In this document: positions 14,814 through 23,088 of the stretch, one piece after another | How the letters are laid out: every line of letters begins with the position of its first letter | Numbering within the stretch: position 1 is the first letter of the stretch | Assembly: GCA_934754415.1 (NCBI GenBank) | Contig: CAKVIS010000016.1 | Location: forward strand, 1-36,180 | DNA: 36,180 bases | Reading direction: 5' to 3' | DNA from: an uncultured Bulleidia sp. | GTDB taxonomy: Bacteria; Bacillota_I; Bacilli_A; Erysipelotrichales; Erysipelotrichaceae | The notes under the pieces: generated by a model | Database searches by the model: none | Seen by the model: only the letters and a program-made list of their open reading frames with translations | Told to the model about the DNA's origin: nothing | Translations under genes and position numbers: made by a program

Positions 14814-15122
14814 TTAATCATATGAAAATGTCCGCACAATAGCAATACAAATCTTACATTCAAATACTCTTATTGAATAACTGTAACAAGAGGAGGATGC
14901 TAATGATTCTTTCTTTTTTTTGAAATCTTCTGTAACTCCTGCAAAGGCGCGAGCAGCTTTTTTCTTGAATTCAACAGGAGAAGAAGACTCTCTCATGGCA
15001 GTAAGCGTGCCTGAGATGGTTTCATCGCAACCTGAACCAACTACAGGAAAGCGATTGGCGGTATTGACAATGGCATCGGTATGCATGTGTGTAATGGTAT
15101 CTCTGATAATATGTAATGACAT
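14814..15122 (-). pseudogene. Macro-domain (ADP-ribose-binding) protein fragment
   Basis: From the ATG at 15122 (with AAGGAAA before it) the frame begins MSLHIIRDTITHMHTDAIVN and continues TANRFPVVGSGCDETI, the start of an ADP-ribose/O-acetyl-ADP-ribose macro domain (normally DAIVNAAN or DAIVNTAN with a GGG- or GSG-type loop). After about residue 37 the homology ends. The next part, SPVEFKKKAARAFAGVTEDF with a Lys-rich run, is from something I do not recognise, and the tail looks random. Macro domains need about 150-180 residues, so this cannot fold as one. It ends 38 bases before the antitoxin start and is probably decayed or recombined. Confidence 0.6.
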
Positions 15123-15253
15123 AATAAATTTCCTTATATTCACCATACCATTACTTCTTCAAATAATCTTTGTGGTATTTCCATGATAATTCGTTACAAA
15201 GTGTCGAAAAGAGTTTGTTAGAATAATAACAGTTGAAACAGAGGTGAATATAT

Positions 15254-16102
15254 ATGCTAGATACAATTCAGGTAGTGGCTGCAGATATTGATATGACACT
15301 GACCAGTAAAGGAAGTGATCTTCCACCTGTCACAATGGAAGCTTTTGAAGTATTACACAGGAATGGTGTGAAGATTGGTCTTGGAACAGGAAGAGAAATT
15401 AATGATAATTTACGTCAGATGGGTAAGAAATGGGGCTTATCTTTTGAGTTTGATTTTGTAGTAGGCATGAATGGCGGAATGGTATTGGATCATGAAACTG
15501 GTAAATACTGGGAAACAGATATGTTAAGTGTACAGGAGATGTCAGAAATTCTGCATTACATGGAACCGCTGATTGATAAATATGCCATCTCTGTAAACTG
15601 TGAAGGCAATGAAAACCATAACGCTATTAATATTCAGGGAGAACTGCTGGAATCCAGCAGAAGACATGGATTTGAATTTGTGGACTGCACAGGCAATATT
15701 GATAAACTGTGTGAAAGACCAACTTTTAAATTCCTGTTCAGAACTGAAGCAAAATATGAAAAAATGGTCAGAGAAAGATTCCTGGAAAAATTTTCTGATA
15801 ACTATCAGATCATCTCTACTTTCCCAGGTACTGTAGAAGTATTACATGCAGGTATTGACAAGGGATCAGGATTACAGAAGTACTGCTCATGGAAGGGTAT
15901 AGATATGCAGAATGTCATTGCCTTTGGAGATAATGAAAATGATGACACCATGTTGAAAGATTCCGGTTGGGGAGTCTGTCTGAAAGATGGCTCTGAAGGA
16001 ACTAAGAAATGTGCAGATGCTTTAACAGATTATGATTGTGTTGATGGTGGTGTAGGTAAGTATCTGTTTGATCATTACATCACACCAAAAGGATTGAAGT
16101 GA
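15254..16102 (+). CDS. HAD-superfamily (Cof-type, IIB) phosphatase
   Basis: A 282-residue cytoplasmic hydrolase. Motif I is VVAADIDMTLTS with nucleophile Asp11 and acid/base Asp13. The cap region covers about 85-195. Motif III/IV is near DKGSGLQKYC and VIAFGDNENDDTML. Cof-type HAD proteins remove phosphate from sugar phosphates, nucleotides or cofactors, and the specific substrate is not readable. It is a single gene with GAGGTG before the ATG and its own terminator. It lies between the two sugar modules, so a sugar phosphate is a plausible but unproven substrate. Confidence 0.9.
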   Translation: MLDTIQVVAADIDMTLTSKGSDLPPVTMEAFEVLHRNGVKIGLGTGREINDNLRQMGKKWGLSFEFDFVVGMNGGMVLDHETGKYWETDMLSVQEMSEILHYMEPLIDKYAISVNCEGNENHNAINIQGELLESSRRHGFEFVDCTGNIDKLCERPTFKFLFRTEAKYEKMVRERFLEKFSDNYQIISTFPGTVEVLHAGIDKGSGLQKYCSWKGIDMQNVIAFGDNENDDTMLKDSGWGVCLKDGSEGTKKCADALTDYDCVDGGVGKYLFDHYITPKGLK

Positions 16103-16128
16103 AAGAGCGTTCTGCTCTTTTTTCTTTT
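16102..16128 (+). terminator. Terminator of the HAD gene
   Basis: AAAGAGC and GCTCTTT pair around GTTCT and are followed by TTTCTTTTG. Confidence 0.8.
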
Positions 16129-16136
16129 GTATATGA

Positions 16137-16165
16137 TAAAAAATACCCAATCCTGCAGATTGAGT
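16137..16165 (-). terminator. Terminator of the second DUF3284 gene
   Basis: ACTCAATC pairs with GATTGGGT around TGCAG on the minus strand, followed by ATTTTTTATC. Confidence 0.7.
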
Positions 16166-16173
16166 ATAAAGAT

Positions 16174-16617
16174 TTATAACAGCCCTTTTTTCACTGCAGA
16201 AGCAAGGCGTCTGTATTTTGCTGTTTCCATGAGTGACATGGATTTGATGGTGTCCGGGTCATCTTTCCCTTTGGAGCGGATAATCTGACCATTACGAATA
16301 GTTTCTTCCATATGCTGTGTGATGATTTCTACTTTGCCTGTATCTGTGGAAGATAACCACATGGTATCTATTTTATGGAAAGTACTGCTGGTATACTCCA
16401 TGGAGAATACATGTGGTTTTTCGTACTTCAATATTTTTATGGTCGCATATTTTACCGGTTTACTGTCGGCAACAGGTGCCTGATAGGAAAGACCATGCTG
16501 CAACTGTTCTTCTGTAGGTGCTTTCTTTTTTACATTTTCATAGGCTTCCATAGCCGGCTGAATTAAAGCTTGAAATAATCCTTCGATAGGAGCGTCTACT
16601 ACAATTCTCTGTTTCAT
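16174..16617 (-). CDS. DUF3284 family protein, module 2
   Basis: A 147-residue protein beginning MKQRIVVDAPIEGLFQALIQ, like the start of an SRPBCC-type ligand-binding fold, with the core strands YATIKILKYEKPHVFSMEYT and VEIITQHMEET and a helical, basic end KYRRLASAVKKGLL. It resembles the module 1 protein at 9232-9741 in layout, though the two are far diverged. It has AGAGG before the ATG and is divergent from the second LevR-like regulator, sharing its 120-bp intergenic region and the operator repeats there. Its function is unknown. The repeated pairing with a LevR-type regulator and PTS suggests a role in that sugar system. Confidence 0.75.
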   Translation of the reverse strand: MKQRIVVDAPIEGLFQALIQPAMEAYENVKKKAPTEEQLQHGLSYQAPVADSKPVKYATIKILKYEKPHVFSMEYTSSTFHKIDTMWLSSTDTGKVEIITQHMEETIRNGQIIRSKGKDDPDTIKSMSLMETAKYRRLASAVKKGLL

Positions 16618-16685
16618 ATTCTGTGCCTCTTTCTTTAAGTATTGTAATAGTAAAAAAAGAAATCAGAGTATAAATAATAAAAAAA

Positions 16686-16717
16686 TATAGTGTTTAAATA
16701 TGTGCTATAGTGTTTAA
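16686..16717. repeat. Direct operator repeats before the second regulator
   Basis: TATAGTGTTTAA occurs exactly at 16686-16697 and 16706-16717, 20 bases apart, which is two helical turns. The same AGTGTTTAA core recurs before the module 2 PTS operon, so this is probably the autoregulatory site of the regulator that begins at 16739. Confidence 0.7.
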
Positions 16718-16738
16718 TATACTTAGAAGGTACAGACA

Positions 16739-19321
16739 ATGAAAACGAATAAACAGAAAATACTGGAGTATATCCAGGAAAAGGCCAGTGAACAGGAAAC
16801 TGTGTCTTTTACAGCGCAACAGTTACAGGAAGTTTTTGATATTCAGCGTGCAAATATTTCTACTGCTTTAAATCAGCTTTGTACAGAAGACTATTTGGTG
16901 AAAAGTGCAGGAAGGCCCGTAAGATATACACTGAAAGACAATGCAGTACAGGAAGATGATTTTTCCAATATTGTGGGGGCAAATGGCTCCTTGAAGAATG
17001 TGGTGAAGCTTGCCAAGGCATGTATGTTGTATCCTGAAAAGAACATCTGTGCATATATATCCGGCGAAAGGGGATCTGGTAAAAGATATTTTGTAAAAAA
17101 GATGTATGCCTATGCAAAATCCAGAGGACTGATTCATAAAGAAGCACCATTTATGGAGCTGGATATTCGTGAAGCCAAAAAAATGGAGGACTTTTCTTCT
17201 TATGAAGATGCATTAAAGGTGCATGGAGGATTTTTGCTGATATCCCATTGTACAGCAGATGATGAAGAACTGGTCAGACAGGTCCAGCAAAAACAGGACT
17301 GGGATACTGTACAGTCAAAACTGATTACGGTGATATCCAGAGAAACTACTGCAGATTTTAAAGAAGAATATGGAGAATATGCTTTCCGTATGCATTTACC
17401 TTCTTTACAGGAAAGAGGATTTGAAGAAAGATTGCAGTTCATTGAAACGTTCTTTAAAAAAGAAAGTGAGAAAGTACACAGAGAGATTGTGATTAATTCT
17501 GAGCTGTTAAGATGCCTTTTACTGTATACCTGTGAAGGAAATGTAAAGCAGTTAAAGGAGGATATTACTATTGGCTGTGCCAATGCCTTTGTAAGAGAAG
17601 TTTCCAAAGAAGATCCTACTTTAAGTGTGTATCTGAGTGACTGTAATCCGTATGTAAGAAAAGGGTTCTTAAAGTATAAAGATAATCGCACTGTGATAGA
17701 AAAACTGATACCAGAAAATTATACCTATTCCTATACATCGGACACAAAGAGCCAGAAGAAGGAAACCTCACGTATTCAGAAACAGTCTATTTATGATGTC
17801 ATAGATGAAAAAATCAGGGAATTAAAAGAAAGAAATATTCCTGAAGAAGATATCATGACCATTGTGTCTGCAGATATAGAAACTGACGTATCCGATCATA
17901 TGTCTTCCAATGATAAACAGTATGACAGAAAAGCACTGGAAAAACTGATTTCACCGGAAATTGCAGAGTTTGTAGAAGAGGCACTGCAGGAGGCAGGCAG
18001 CACATTTGCAAGAGTGTATCCGGCATCTATTTTCCAGTCCATGTGCTTTCAGGTATATAACCTGGTGCACCAAAGTGCTTCTAAAAAAAGAATTTCTAAT
18101 GAAAAGATTGCAGAAGTGGTAGAGGAATATCCACAGGAATATGCCTTTGCGGCAAGAATCACTTCAAAAATCAGTAAGCAGTTTAAAGTGGATGTCAGTA
18201 TTGATGATACAGTCCTTTTAACAATGTACTTTTCCAATACACAGATACGGAATTCTCAAAGAGAAAAACCGGCAGTATTACTGATTATGCATGGGAAAGT
18301 AGCGTCGTCCATTAAAGATACTATCCAGGGATTATATAAGACAGATACAGTATACAGTTATGATCTCTTATTGAATCAGAGCATGGAAGAAGCGTATAAG
18401 AATATTAAGGAGTTGTGTATACGTATTGGTACGAACGGCATTCTGGTGTTTTATGATATGGGTTCTTTGAAAAAAATCATGGAAACCATACAAATAGAGA
18501 CATCTGTATATATGCGTATGATAGAGCTTCCTATGACTCTGTTAATACTGGATTCCATCATTAAGATGGATGGAGGAGAAAATCTTGAAGATGCCTATAC
18601 ATCTATCTTAAATACAGGGTTTGGTTCTTTCTCTAAACTGAAAGAAGAATATAAAAGGTATGATATCACTTCTAAAAAGTACATTATCACTCTATGTGCT
18701 TCAGGGTCCGGATCTGCAAGACAGATAGAACAGTACATTACCAGACATGTAGACCTCAAAGGTGTCAATGTCATACCTCTTGCGGCAAGTGACAGAAAAG
18801 TCATGATGGACCATATCAATTACTATAGAAGTAATGGTGAAATTTTATGCGTGGTTGGTACGTATGATCCTTCACTGTATGACATTCCGTATATTTCGGT
18901 TGCCAGACTGTTCAATACACCATTGGATAAGCTGGATCTTGTATTATCGATTGATGCAGACACAACAGAGTCTTCTCTGATAGATTATGATGCATTATAC
19001 GCCTATCTTGCAGAACAGCTGGAGTATATGGATATTCACAAGATTAAAAAAGTCATTCACTCCTGTATCAAGAAGATGATGAAAAAGACAAGAAAGCTCG
19101 ATCCGGATGAAGAGATGGGATTATTTCTGCATATTGCCTGTATGATCAACAGAATTAAAAGTGGAGGAAAGTTACCTGCCAATGTGCATAAAGATACAGT
19201 TTTATCCAGAAATAAGAGAGCATATAACGATATCCGGGACATCCTGAGGGAACTTGAAGAAGAAGCTGATGTGACTATACAGGATGATGAGATAGCAACA
19301 ATTCTTGAAATATTAAAATAA
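16739..19321 (+). CDS. LevR-like PTS-regulated transcription factor, module 2, with degenerate AAA+ domain
   Basis: An 860-residue paralogue of the module 1 regulator. The winged helix is at 1-68. The AAA+ domain (about 78-300) is damaged differently: Walker A SGERGSGKR keeps Lys115, but Walker B reads GGFLLISH without the acidic pair, and the stretch around the GAFTGA loop is deleted. In PRD1 the expected His is Gln438 (SMCFQVYNL). The EIIA-Man-like domain keeps His518 (LIMHGK) and YDMGS, the IIB-like segment keeps Cys653 (ITLCASGSGSA), and PRD2 keeps His798 (GLFLHIA). So sugar sensing is probably through EIIA and PRD2 only. It lies between operator repeats and directly upstream of the PTS genes. 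Confidence 0.88.
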   Translation: MKTNKQKILEYIQEKASEQETVSFTAQQLQEVFDIQRANISTALNQLCTEDYLVKSAGRPVRYTLKDNAVQEDDFSNIVGANGSLKNVVKLAKACMLYPEKNICAYISGERGSGKRYFVKKMYAYAKSRGLIHKEAPFMELDIREAKKMEDFSSYEDALKVHGGFLLISHCTADDEELVRQVQQKQDWDTVQSKLITVISRETTADFKEEYGEYAFRMHLPSLQERGFEERLQFIETFFKKESEKVHREIVINSELLRCLLLYTCEGNVKQLKEDITIGCANAFVREVSKEDPTLSVYLSDCNPYVRKGFLKYKDNRTVIEKLIPENYTYSYTSDTKSQKKETSRIQKQSIYDVIDEKIRELKERNIPEEDIMTIVSADIETDVSDHMSSNDKQYDRKALEKLISPEIAEFVEEALQEAGSTFARVYPASIFQSMCFQVYNLVHQSASKKRISNEKIAEVVEEYPQEYAFAARITSKISKQFKVDVSIDDTVLLTMYFSNTQIRNSQREKPAVLLIMHGKVASSIKDTIQGLYKTDTVYSYDLLLNQSMEEAYKNIKELCIRIGTNGILVFYDMGSLKKIMETIQIETSVYMRMIELPMTLLILDSIIKMDGGENLEDAYTSILNTGFGSFSKLKEEYKRYDITSKKYIITLCASGSGSARQIEQYITRHVDLKGVNVIPLAASDRKVMMDHINYYRSNGEILCVVGTYDPSLYDIPYISVARLFNTPLDKLDLVLSIDADTTESSLIDYDALYAYLAEQLEYMDIHKIKKVIHSCIKKMMKKTRKLDPDEEMGLFLHIACMINRIKSGGKLPANVHKDTVLSRNKRAYNDIRDILRELEEEADVTIQDDEIATILEILK

Positions 19322-19356
19322 ACAATTTGATTCGTTTGAAAACGCATACATTTTTT

Positions 19357-19388
19357 AAACAGTTCTGTGAAATACAGAACTGTTTTTT
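19357..19388 (+). terminator. Terminator after the second regulator
   Basis: AACAGTTCTGT pairs with ACAGAACTGTT around GAAAT, followed by TTTTTG. It separates the regulator from the PTS operon, so the latter needs its own promoter. Confidence 0.88.
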
Positions 19389-19439
19389 GCACATTTTGTG
19401 ATTTGTATGGTAAAAAGTGCCATCAAAAACCCACAATAC

Positions 19440-19524
19440 AGTTTAAAAAATAAATTAGTGTTTAAAAAGTGCATAAAAATGTAAAAAACAGCGATTTGAG
19501 TTTAAAAATAAAAAAGTGTTTAAT
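19440..19524 (+). promoter_or_regulatory. Module 2 PTS promoter with two operator repeats
   Basis: TTGAGT (19496-19501) and TTTAAT (19519-19524) are 17 bases apart. Two near-identical 25-26-base copies of AGTTTAAAAA...AGTGTTTAA lie at 19440-19465 and 19499-19523. The second fills the promoter spacer and -10 region, just where the module 1 operator overlaps its own promoter. No sigma54 promoter is visible. Confidence 0.7.
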
Positions 19525-19552
19525 GACGATGTAGAAAACGAAGGAGGGAAAT

Positions 19553-19900
19553 ATGGTAGATACAGAATCTATTTCCATGCAGCTGATAGCTGCAGCCGGA
19601 GATGCAAAAGGTTGTGCATTTGAAGCTTTGACAGAAGCCAATGACGGTAACTTTGAAAAAGCTGAAGAACTGTTAAAGCAGGCAACAGCCGCAACTCTTC
19701 CGGTACACAAACAGCAGATGGAACTCATCACTGCAACAGCACAGGGGGAAGAAGTCCCTATTGATGTGCTGTTAGTACATGCACAGGATCATTTGATGAA
19801 TTCCGAACTGGCTCAGGATCTGATCAGAGAACTGATCACTTTGTACAAACGTGTAGACGCATTAGAAAAAGAAGTAAAAGAATTAAAGGAAGGTAAATAA
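19553..19900 (+). CDS. PTS lactose/cellobiose-class IIA subunit, module 2
   Basis: A 115-residue cytoplasmic phosphocarrier with the same layout as the module 1 IIA: QLIAAAGDAKGCAFEALTEA near the N-terminus and the active segment DVLLVHAQDHLMNSELAQDL, where the first His (LLVHA) is the expected phosphorylation site. It carries a longer Lys/Glu-rich C-terminal helix. GAAGGAGGG precedes the ATG. It is the first gene of its operon, 2 bases before IIB. Confidence 0.95.
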   Translation: MVDTESISMQLIAAAGDAKGCAFEALTEANDGNFEKAEELLKQATAATLPVHKQQMELITATAQGEEVPIDVLLVHAQDHLMNSELAQDLIRELITLYKRVDALEKEVKELKEGK

Positions 19901-19902
19901 GT

Positions 19903-20208
19903 ATGAAAATCTTGATTTGTTGTGCAGGAGGCTTTTCCTCCAGTATCGTTGAAAAGAAATTAAGAGAATATGGACAGAAAGTGGGAGAAGATATTGAAGT
20001 AAGAGCTGTAGGCACTTCTGAAGTCAGTGAAATCATTAATGATGGCTATCAGGTTCTTCTGTATGCTCCACAGGTTCGTAACAGAGCACGTGATTTACAG
20101 GCAACTGCTGATAAGGCAGGCATTCCTTGTGCTTTGATGGCACCACAGGATTATGCATTGGCAAATGCTGTCAATATTTACAAACAGGCTAAGAGTTTAA
20201 TCGGTTAA
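19903..20208 (+). CDS. PTS cellobiose-class IIB subunit, module 2
   Basis: A 101-residue cytoplasmic phosphocarrier. The P-loop reads ICCAGGFSSSIV, with Cys7 as the expected phosphocysteine. The more usual CSAGMSTS sequence is changed to Gly-Gly-Phe here, a mild divergence that keeps the Cys and the Ser residues. The middle has VLLYAPQVRNRARDL. It works between the IIA and IIC of the same operon. Confidence 0.93.
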   Translation: MKILICCAGGFSSSIVEKKLREYGQKVGEDIEVRAVGTSEVSEIINDGYQVLLYAPQVRNRARDLQATADKAGIPCALMAPQDYALANAVNIYKQAKSLIG

Positions 20209-20230
20209 GAAACGGAAAGGAGGACTATTT

Positions 20231-21538
20231 ATGTCTACAGAGACTGAAAAGAAAAACTTAGTTGAACGTATCGCAGAATCCAGTTTCATGCACAAACTGG
20301 AAGATCTTTCTTTGAAACTATCAGGTTCAAAGTTATTCAGTGCAATTTCAGGTGGTATGGGTGGAACCATGGGCCTGTTGATGACTGGTGCAGTATTTCA
20401 GATCATCTGTGTTATCGGTGCTACATTCTTTGGATGGGATACAGCCGGTACATTATACAATTTCTTCTATACACCATACAGATGGACAATGGGAATCCTG
20501 TCATTCTTCATGGCATACTGTATTTCCGCAAGTTATTCCAAACAGTTAGGTGTCAACCAGATGATGTCTGGATTTACATCCATGGCATGTTACTTCATCG
20601 TATGCTGCCCATTAACAGAAATGGAAGGTGCTTTCTACATCAATATTGCTAACATGGGTACTACAAACCTGTTCGTTGCTTTAATCATCGGTCTGGTATG
20701 TGCGCGTATCATGAAGTTCTGTCAGGATAAAAATCTGAGAATCAAACTTCCAGATTCTGTACCTGAAGGTGTTGGCAACTCCTTTAAGGCAATTGTGCCA
20801 ATGGGTATGTGTATTATTTTCTGGTATGTATTATCTTATGTGATTTCTACATTTACAGGAACTACATTATCCAATCTGATTATTGGTATCTTATCCATTC
20901 CATTAAAAGTGCTGATTTCCACACCTGGTATGTTTGTTATCATGTTCGTTGCTCAGTTATGCTGGTTCTTCGGTATTCATGGTACATCTGTTGTATTCGC
21001 AGTTATTATGTTGCCATATATTCAGGCATATTCTGGCAACGCTGCTTTAGCTGCTGAAGGTCAGCCACTGGTATATAACCCTGTATTCTTATATGGTGCT
21101 ATGGCTGTATGGGGTGGTGCAGGTAATACATTACCTTTAGTTATCATGGGCCTGAAATCCAAATCTACAACTATCAGAACAATCTGTAAGGCTTCTTTAA
21201 TACCAAACATCTTCGGTATCAACGAACCTGTTATCTTCGGTATGCCTATCATGTATAACGCTACACTGATGATTCCATTCTTCTTACAGCCTGTTGTTGT
21301 AGGTATCCTGTATGCCATCGTATATAAGCTTGGTCTGATTGGTTATCCACAGGTATTATTAATGACAACATTACCTGTTGTATTATCTACATTCATGACA
21401 ACTCTGGATTTCAAGAACGTCATCTTCGTTCTGCTGTTATTCCCTGTATGTTATCTGCTCTGGCTGCCATTCTATAAAGTTTATGAAAAGCAGATGCTTG
21501 AAGTAGAAGCTAAGAATGCTGCAGAAGCTGCTGAATAA
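20231..21538 (+). CDS. PTS cellobiose-family IIC permease, module 2
   Basis: A 435-residue membrane permease paralogous to the module 1 IIC, with about ten helices, the motif GINEPVIFGMPIMYN at about residues 327-341, HGTSVVFAVIMLPY and GAGNTLPLVI. AAAGGAGG precedes the ATG. The closeness of the two IIC proteins with differing loops suggests two different beta-linked disaccharides. The GH170-like gene downstream hints that this module may accept an amino-sugar or muramyl substrate. Confidence 0.95.
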   Translation: MSTETEKKNLVERIAESSFMHKLEDLSLKLSGSKLFSAISGGMGGTMGLLMTGAVFQIICVIGATFFGWDTAGTLYNFFYTPYRWTMGILSFFMAYCISASYSKQLGVNQMMSGFTSMACYFIVCCPLTEMEGAFYINIANMGTTNLFVALIIGLVCARIMKFCQDKNLRIKLPDSVPEGVGNSFKAIVPMGMCIIFWYVLSYVISTFTGTTLSNLIIGILSIPLKVLISTPGMFVIMFVAQLCWFFGIHGTSVVFAVIMLPYIQAYSGNAALAAEGQPLVYNPVFLYGAMAVWGGAGNTLPLVIMGLKSKSTTIRTICKASLIPNIFGINEPVIFGMPIMYNATLMIPFFLQPVVVGILYAIVYKLGLIGYPQVLLMTTLPVVLSTFMTTLDFKNVIFVLLLFPVCYLLWLPFYKVYEKQMLEVEAKNAAEAAE

Positions 21539-21556
21539 ACAAAATTGAAAAGACAT

Positions 21557-21582
21557 AAAAATCCCCGGTAATGGGGATTTTT
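21557..21582 (+). terminator. Intra-operon hairpin between IIC and GH1, module 2
   Basis: AAAAATCCCC (21557-21566) pairs perfectly with GGGGATTTTT (21573-21582) around a 6-base loop. It has a good T-run yet lies 18 bases before the next gene of the operon, so it is probably a partial terminator or 3'-end protector. It corresponds in position to the hairpin at 11999. Confidence 0.7.
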
Positions 21583-21599
21583 GTGCAAGGAGTATACAT

Positions 21600-23072
21600 A
21601 TGAGTTTTCCAAAGAATTTTTTCTGGGGTGGTGCTACTGCTGCCAACCAGTATGAAGGTGGATGGAATGAAGGTGGAAGAGGCATGTCTTCATGTGATGT
21701 GACTACCGGAGCCACTGTATCCACACCAAGAATGGTTACATGCATTGATAAAAATGGTAACCCAAAGACAAAACCAAATTTTGCAAAAGAACTGGAACCG
21801 GGTGAAAGATATGCAGTACTGGATGGATATTATTATCCTAATCACATTGGCACTGATTTCTATCACAGATATAAGGAAGATATTGCTTTATTCCATGAAC
21901 TGGGATTAAAGATGTTCAGAATGTCCATTGCGTGGCCACGTATCTATCCTCATGGAGATGAAGACCATCCCAATCAGGAAGGACTGGATTTCTATCATGC
22001 AGTATTTGATGAACTGCATAAGTATTCCATTGAACCTCTGGTTACTATTTCTCATTATGATGATCCACTGTATATTGAGGAACATTTAGGTGGATGGCAG
22101 AACAGAAATACTATTTTACTGTATGAGAAGTACTGTCAGACGATATTTGAAGAATATAAGAATGATGTTACCTACTGGCTGACATTCAATGAAATCAATA
22201 CAACCATCTTAATGCCGACATTATTTCCGCAGTTTCCAAAAGAAAAAGTACCACCATTATTTGATGAACTGCACAATAAGTTCGTGGCAAGTGCCAATGT
22301 GGTAGCGTATGCCCATAAACAGTATCCATCTTTTAAGATGGGTTGTATGATTGCGGGTATGGTGACCTATCCTCTGACTTGTGATCCTGAAGATGTGCTG
22401 TGTGCTCAGCAGAAGATGCAGGAAGGCTTCTATTATGCAGGAGATGTTATGATCAGAGGCGCGTATTCTCACTATGCAAAACGTTTATGGAAAAAATATG
22501 ATGTACAGTACGAAAAGTATGCATTAGATGCGGAAGTATTAAAGAATGGTTGTGTAGACTTCATGTCCTACAGTTATTATTCTACAAGCTGTGAAACAAC
22601 ACATACAGATGTACAGAAGGATTCCGGAGGAAACTTCTCTTTAGGATATAAGAATCCGTATTTGCAATACTCTGAATGGGGATGGGCTATGGATCCGGAT
22701 GGATTACGTTACAGTCTGAATGCTTTCTATGACAGATATCAGGTACCTATCATGGTTGTGGAAAACGGACTTGGCGCCAAAGATGTTCTGGAAGAAGACG
22801 GCAGTGTGCATGATCCGTATCGTATTGAATATTTTAGAGGGCATGTAGAAGCGATGGATAAAGCCATCAATGAAGACGGTGTGGATCTGATTGCCTATAC
22901 TCCATGGGGTATTATTGACCTTGTGTCTGCTTCCACAGGGGAAATGAGAAAGAGATACGGAGTCATCTATGTAGATATGGATGATGAAGGGAAAGGCACA
23001 TTAAACCGATATAAAAAAGACAGCTTTGCATGGTATCATACATGTATAGAAAGCAATGGAGAAATCATATAA
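21600..23072 (+). CDS. GH1 6-phospho-beta-glycosidase, module 2
   Basis: A 490-residue family 1 glycoside hydrolase, paralogous to the module 1 enzyme. FFWGGATAANQYEGGW opens it. Glu198 in LTFNEIN is the acid/base and Glu388 in MVVENGLG the nucleophile, and SASTGEMRKRYG is the phosphate-binding end. The loop after the acid/base (TTILMPTLFPQFPKEKVPPL) differs strongly from the module 1 enzyme (CLGFGGWMAAGVPSKDPQKL), which suggests a different aglycone or sugar. It follows the IIC gene and is 16 bases before the GH170-like gene. Confidence 0.94.
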   Translation: MSFPKNFFWGGATAANQYEGGWNEGGRGMSSCDVTTGATVSTPRMVTCIDKNGNPKTKPNFAKELEPGERYAVLDGYYYPNHIGTDFYHRYKEDIALFHELGLKMFRMSIAWPRIYPHGDEDHPNQEGLDFYHAVFDELHKYSIEPLVTISHYDDPLYIEEHLGGWQNRNTILLYEKYCQTIFEEYKNDVTYWLTFNEINTTILMPTLFPQFPKEKVPPLFDELHNKFVASANVVAYAHKQYPSFKMGCMIAGMVTYPLTCDPEDVLCAQQKMQEGFYYAGDVMIRGAYSHYAKRLWKKYDVQYEKYALDAEVLKNGCVDFMSYSYYSTSCETTHTDVQKDSGGNFSLGYKNPYLQYSEWGWAMDPDGLRYSLNAFYDRYQVPIMVVENGLGAKDVLEEDGSVHDPYRIEYFRGHVEAMDKAINEDGVDLIAYTPWGIIDLVSASTGEMRKRYGVIYVDMDDEGKGTLNRYKKDSFAWYHTCIESNGEII

Positions 23073-23088
23073 TCAAAAGGAGGAAAAC

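Noticed and set aside
14920..15186. 88-residue plus-strand frame over the macro-domain fragment
   Set aside because: It is antisense to a recognisable macro-domain start and has no ribosome binding site.
19405..19425. Possible sigma54 promoter (TGG...TGC) before the module 2 PTS operon
   Set aside because: The GG-to-GC spacing is 8 bases and not the required 10. The conserved CAC is missing and a good -35/-10 lies downstream.
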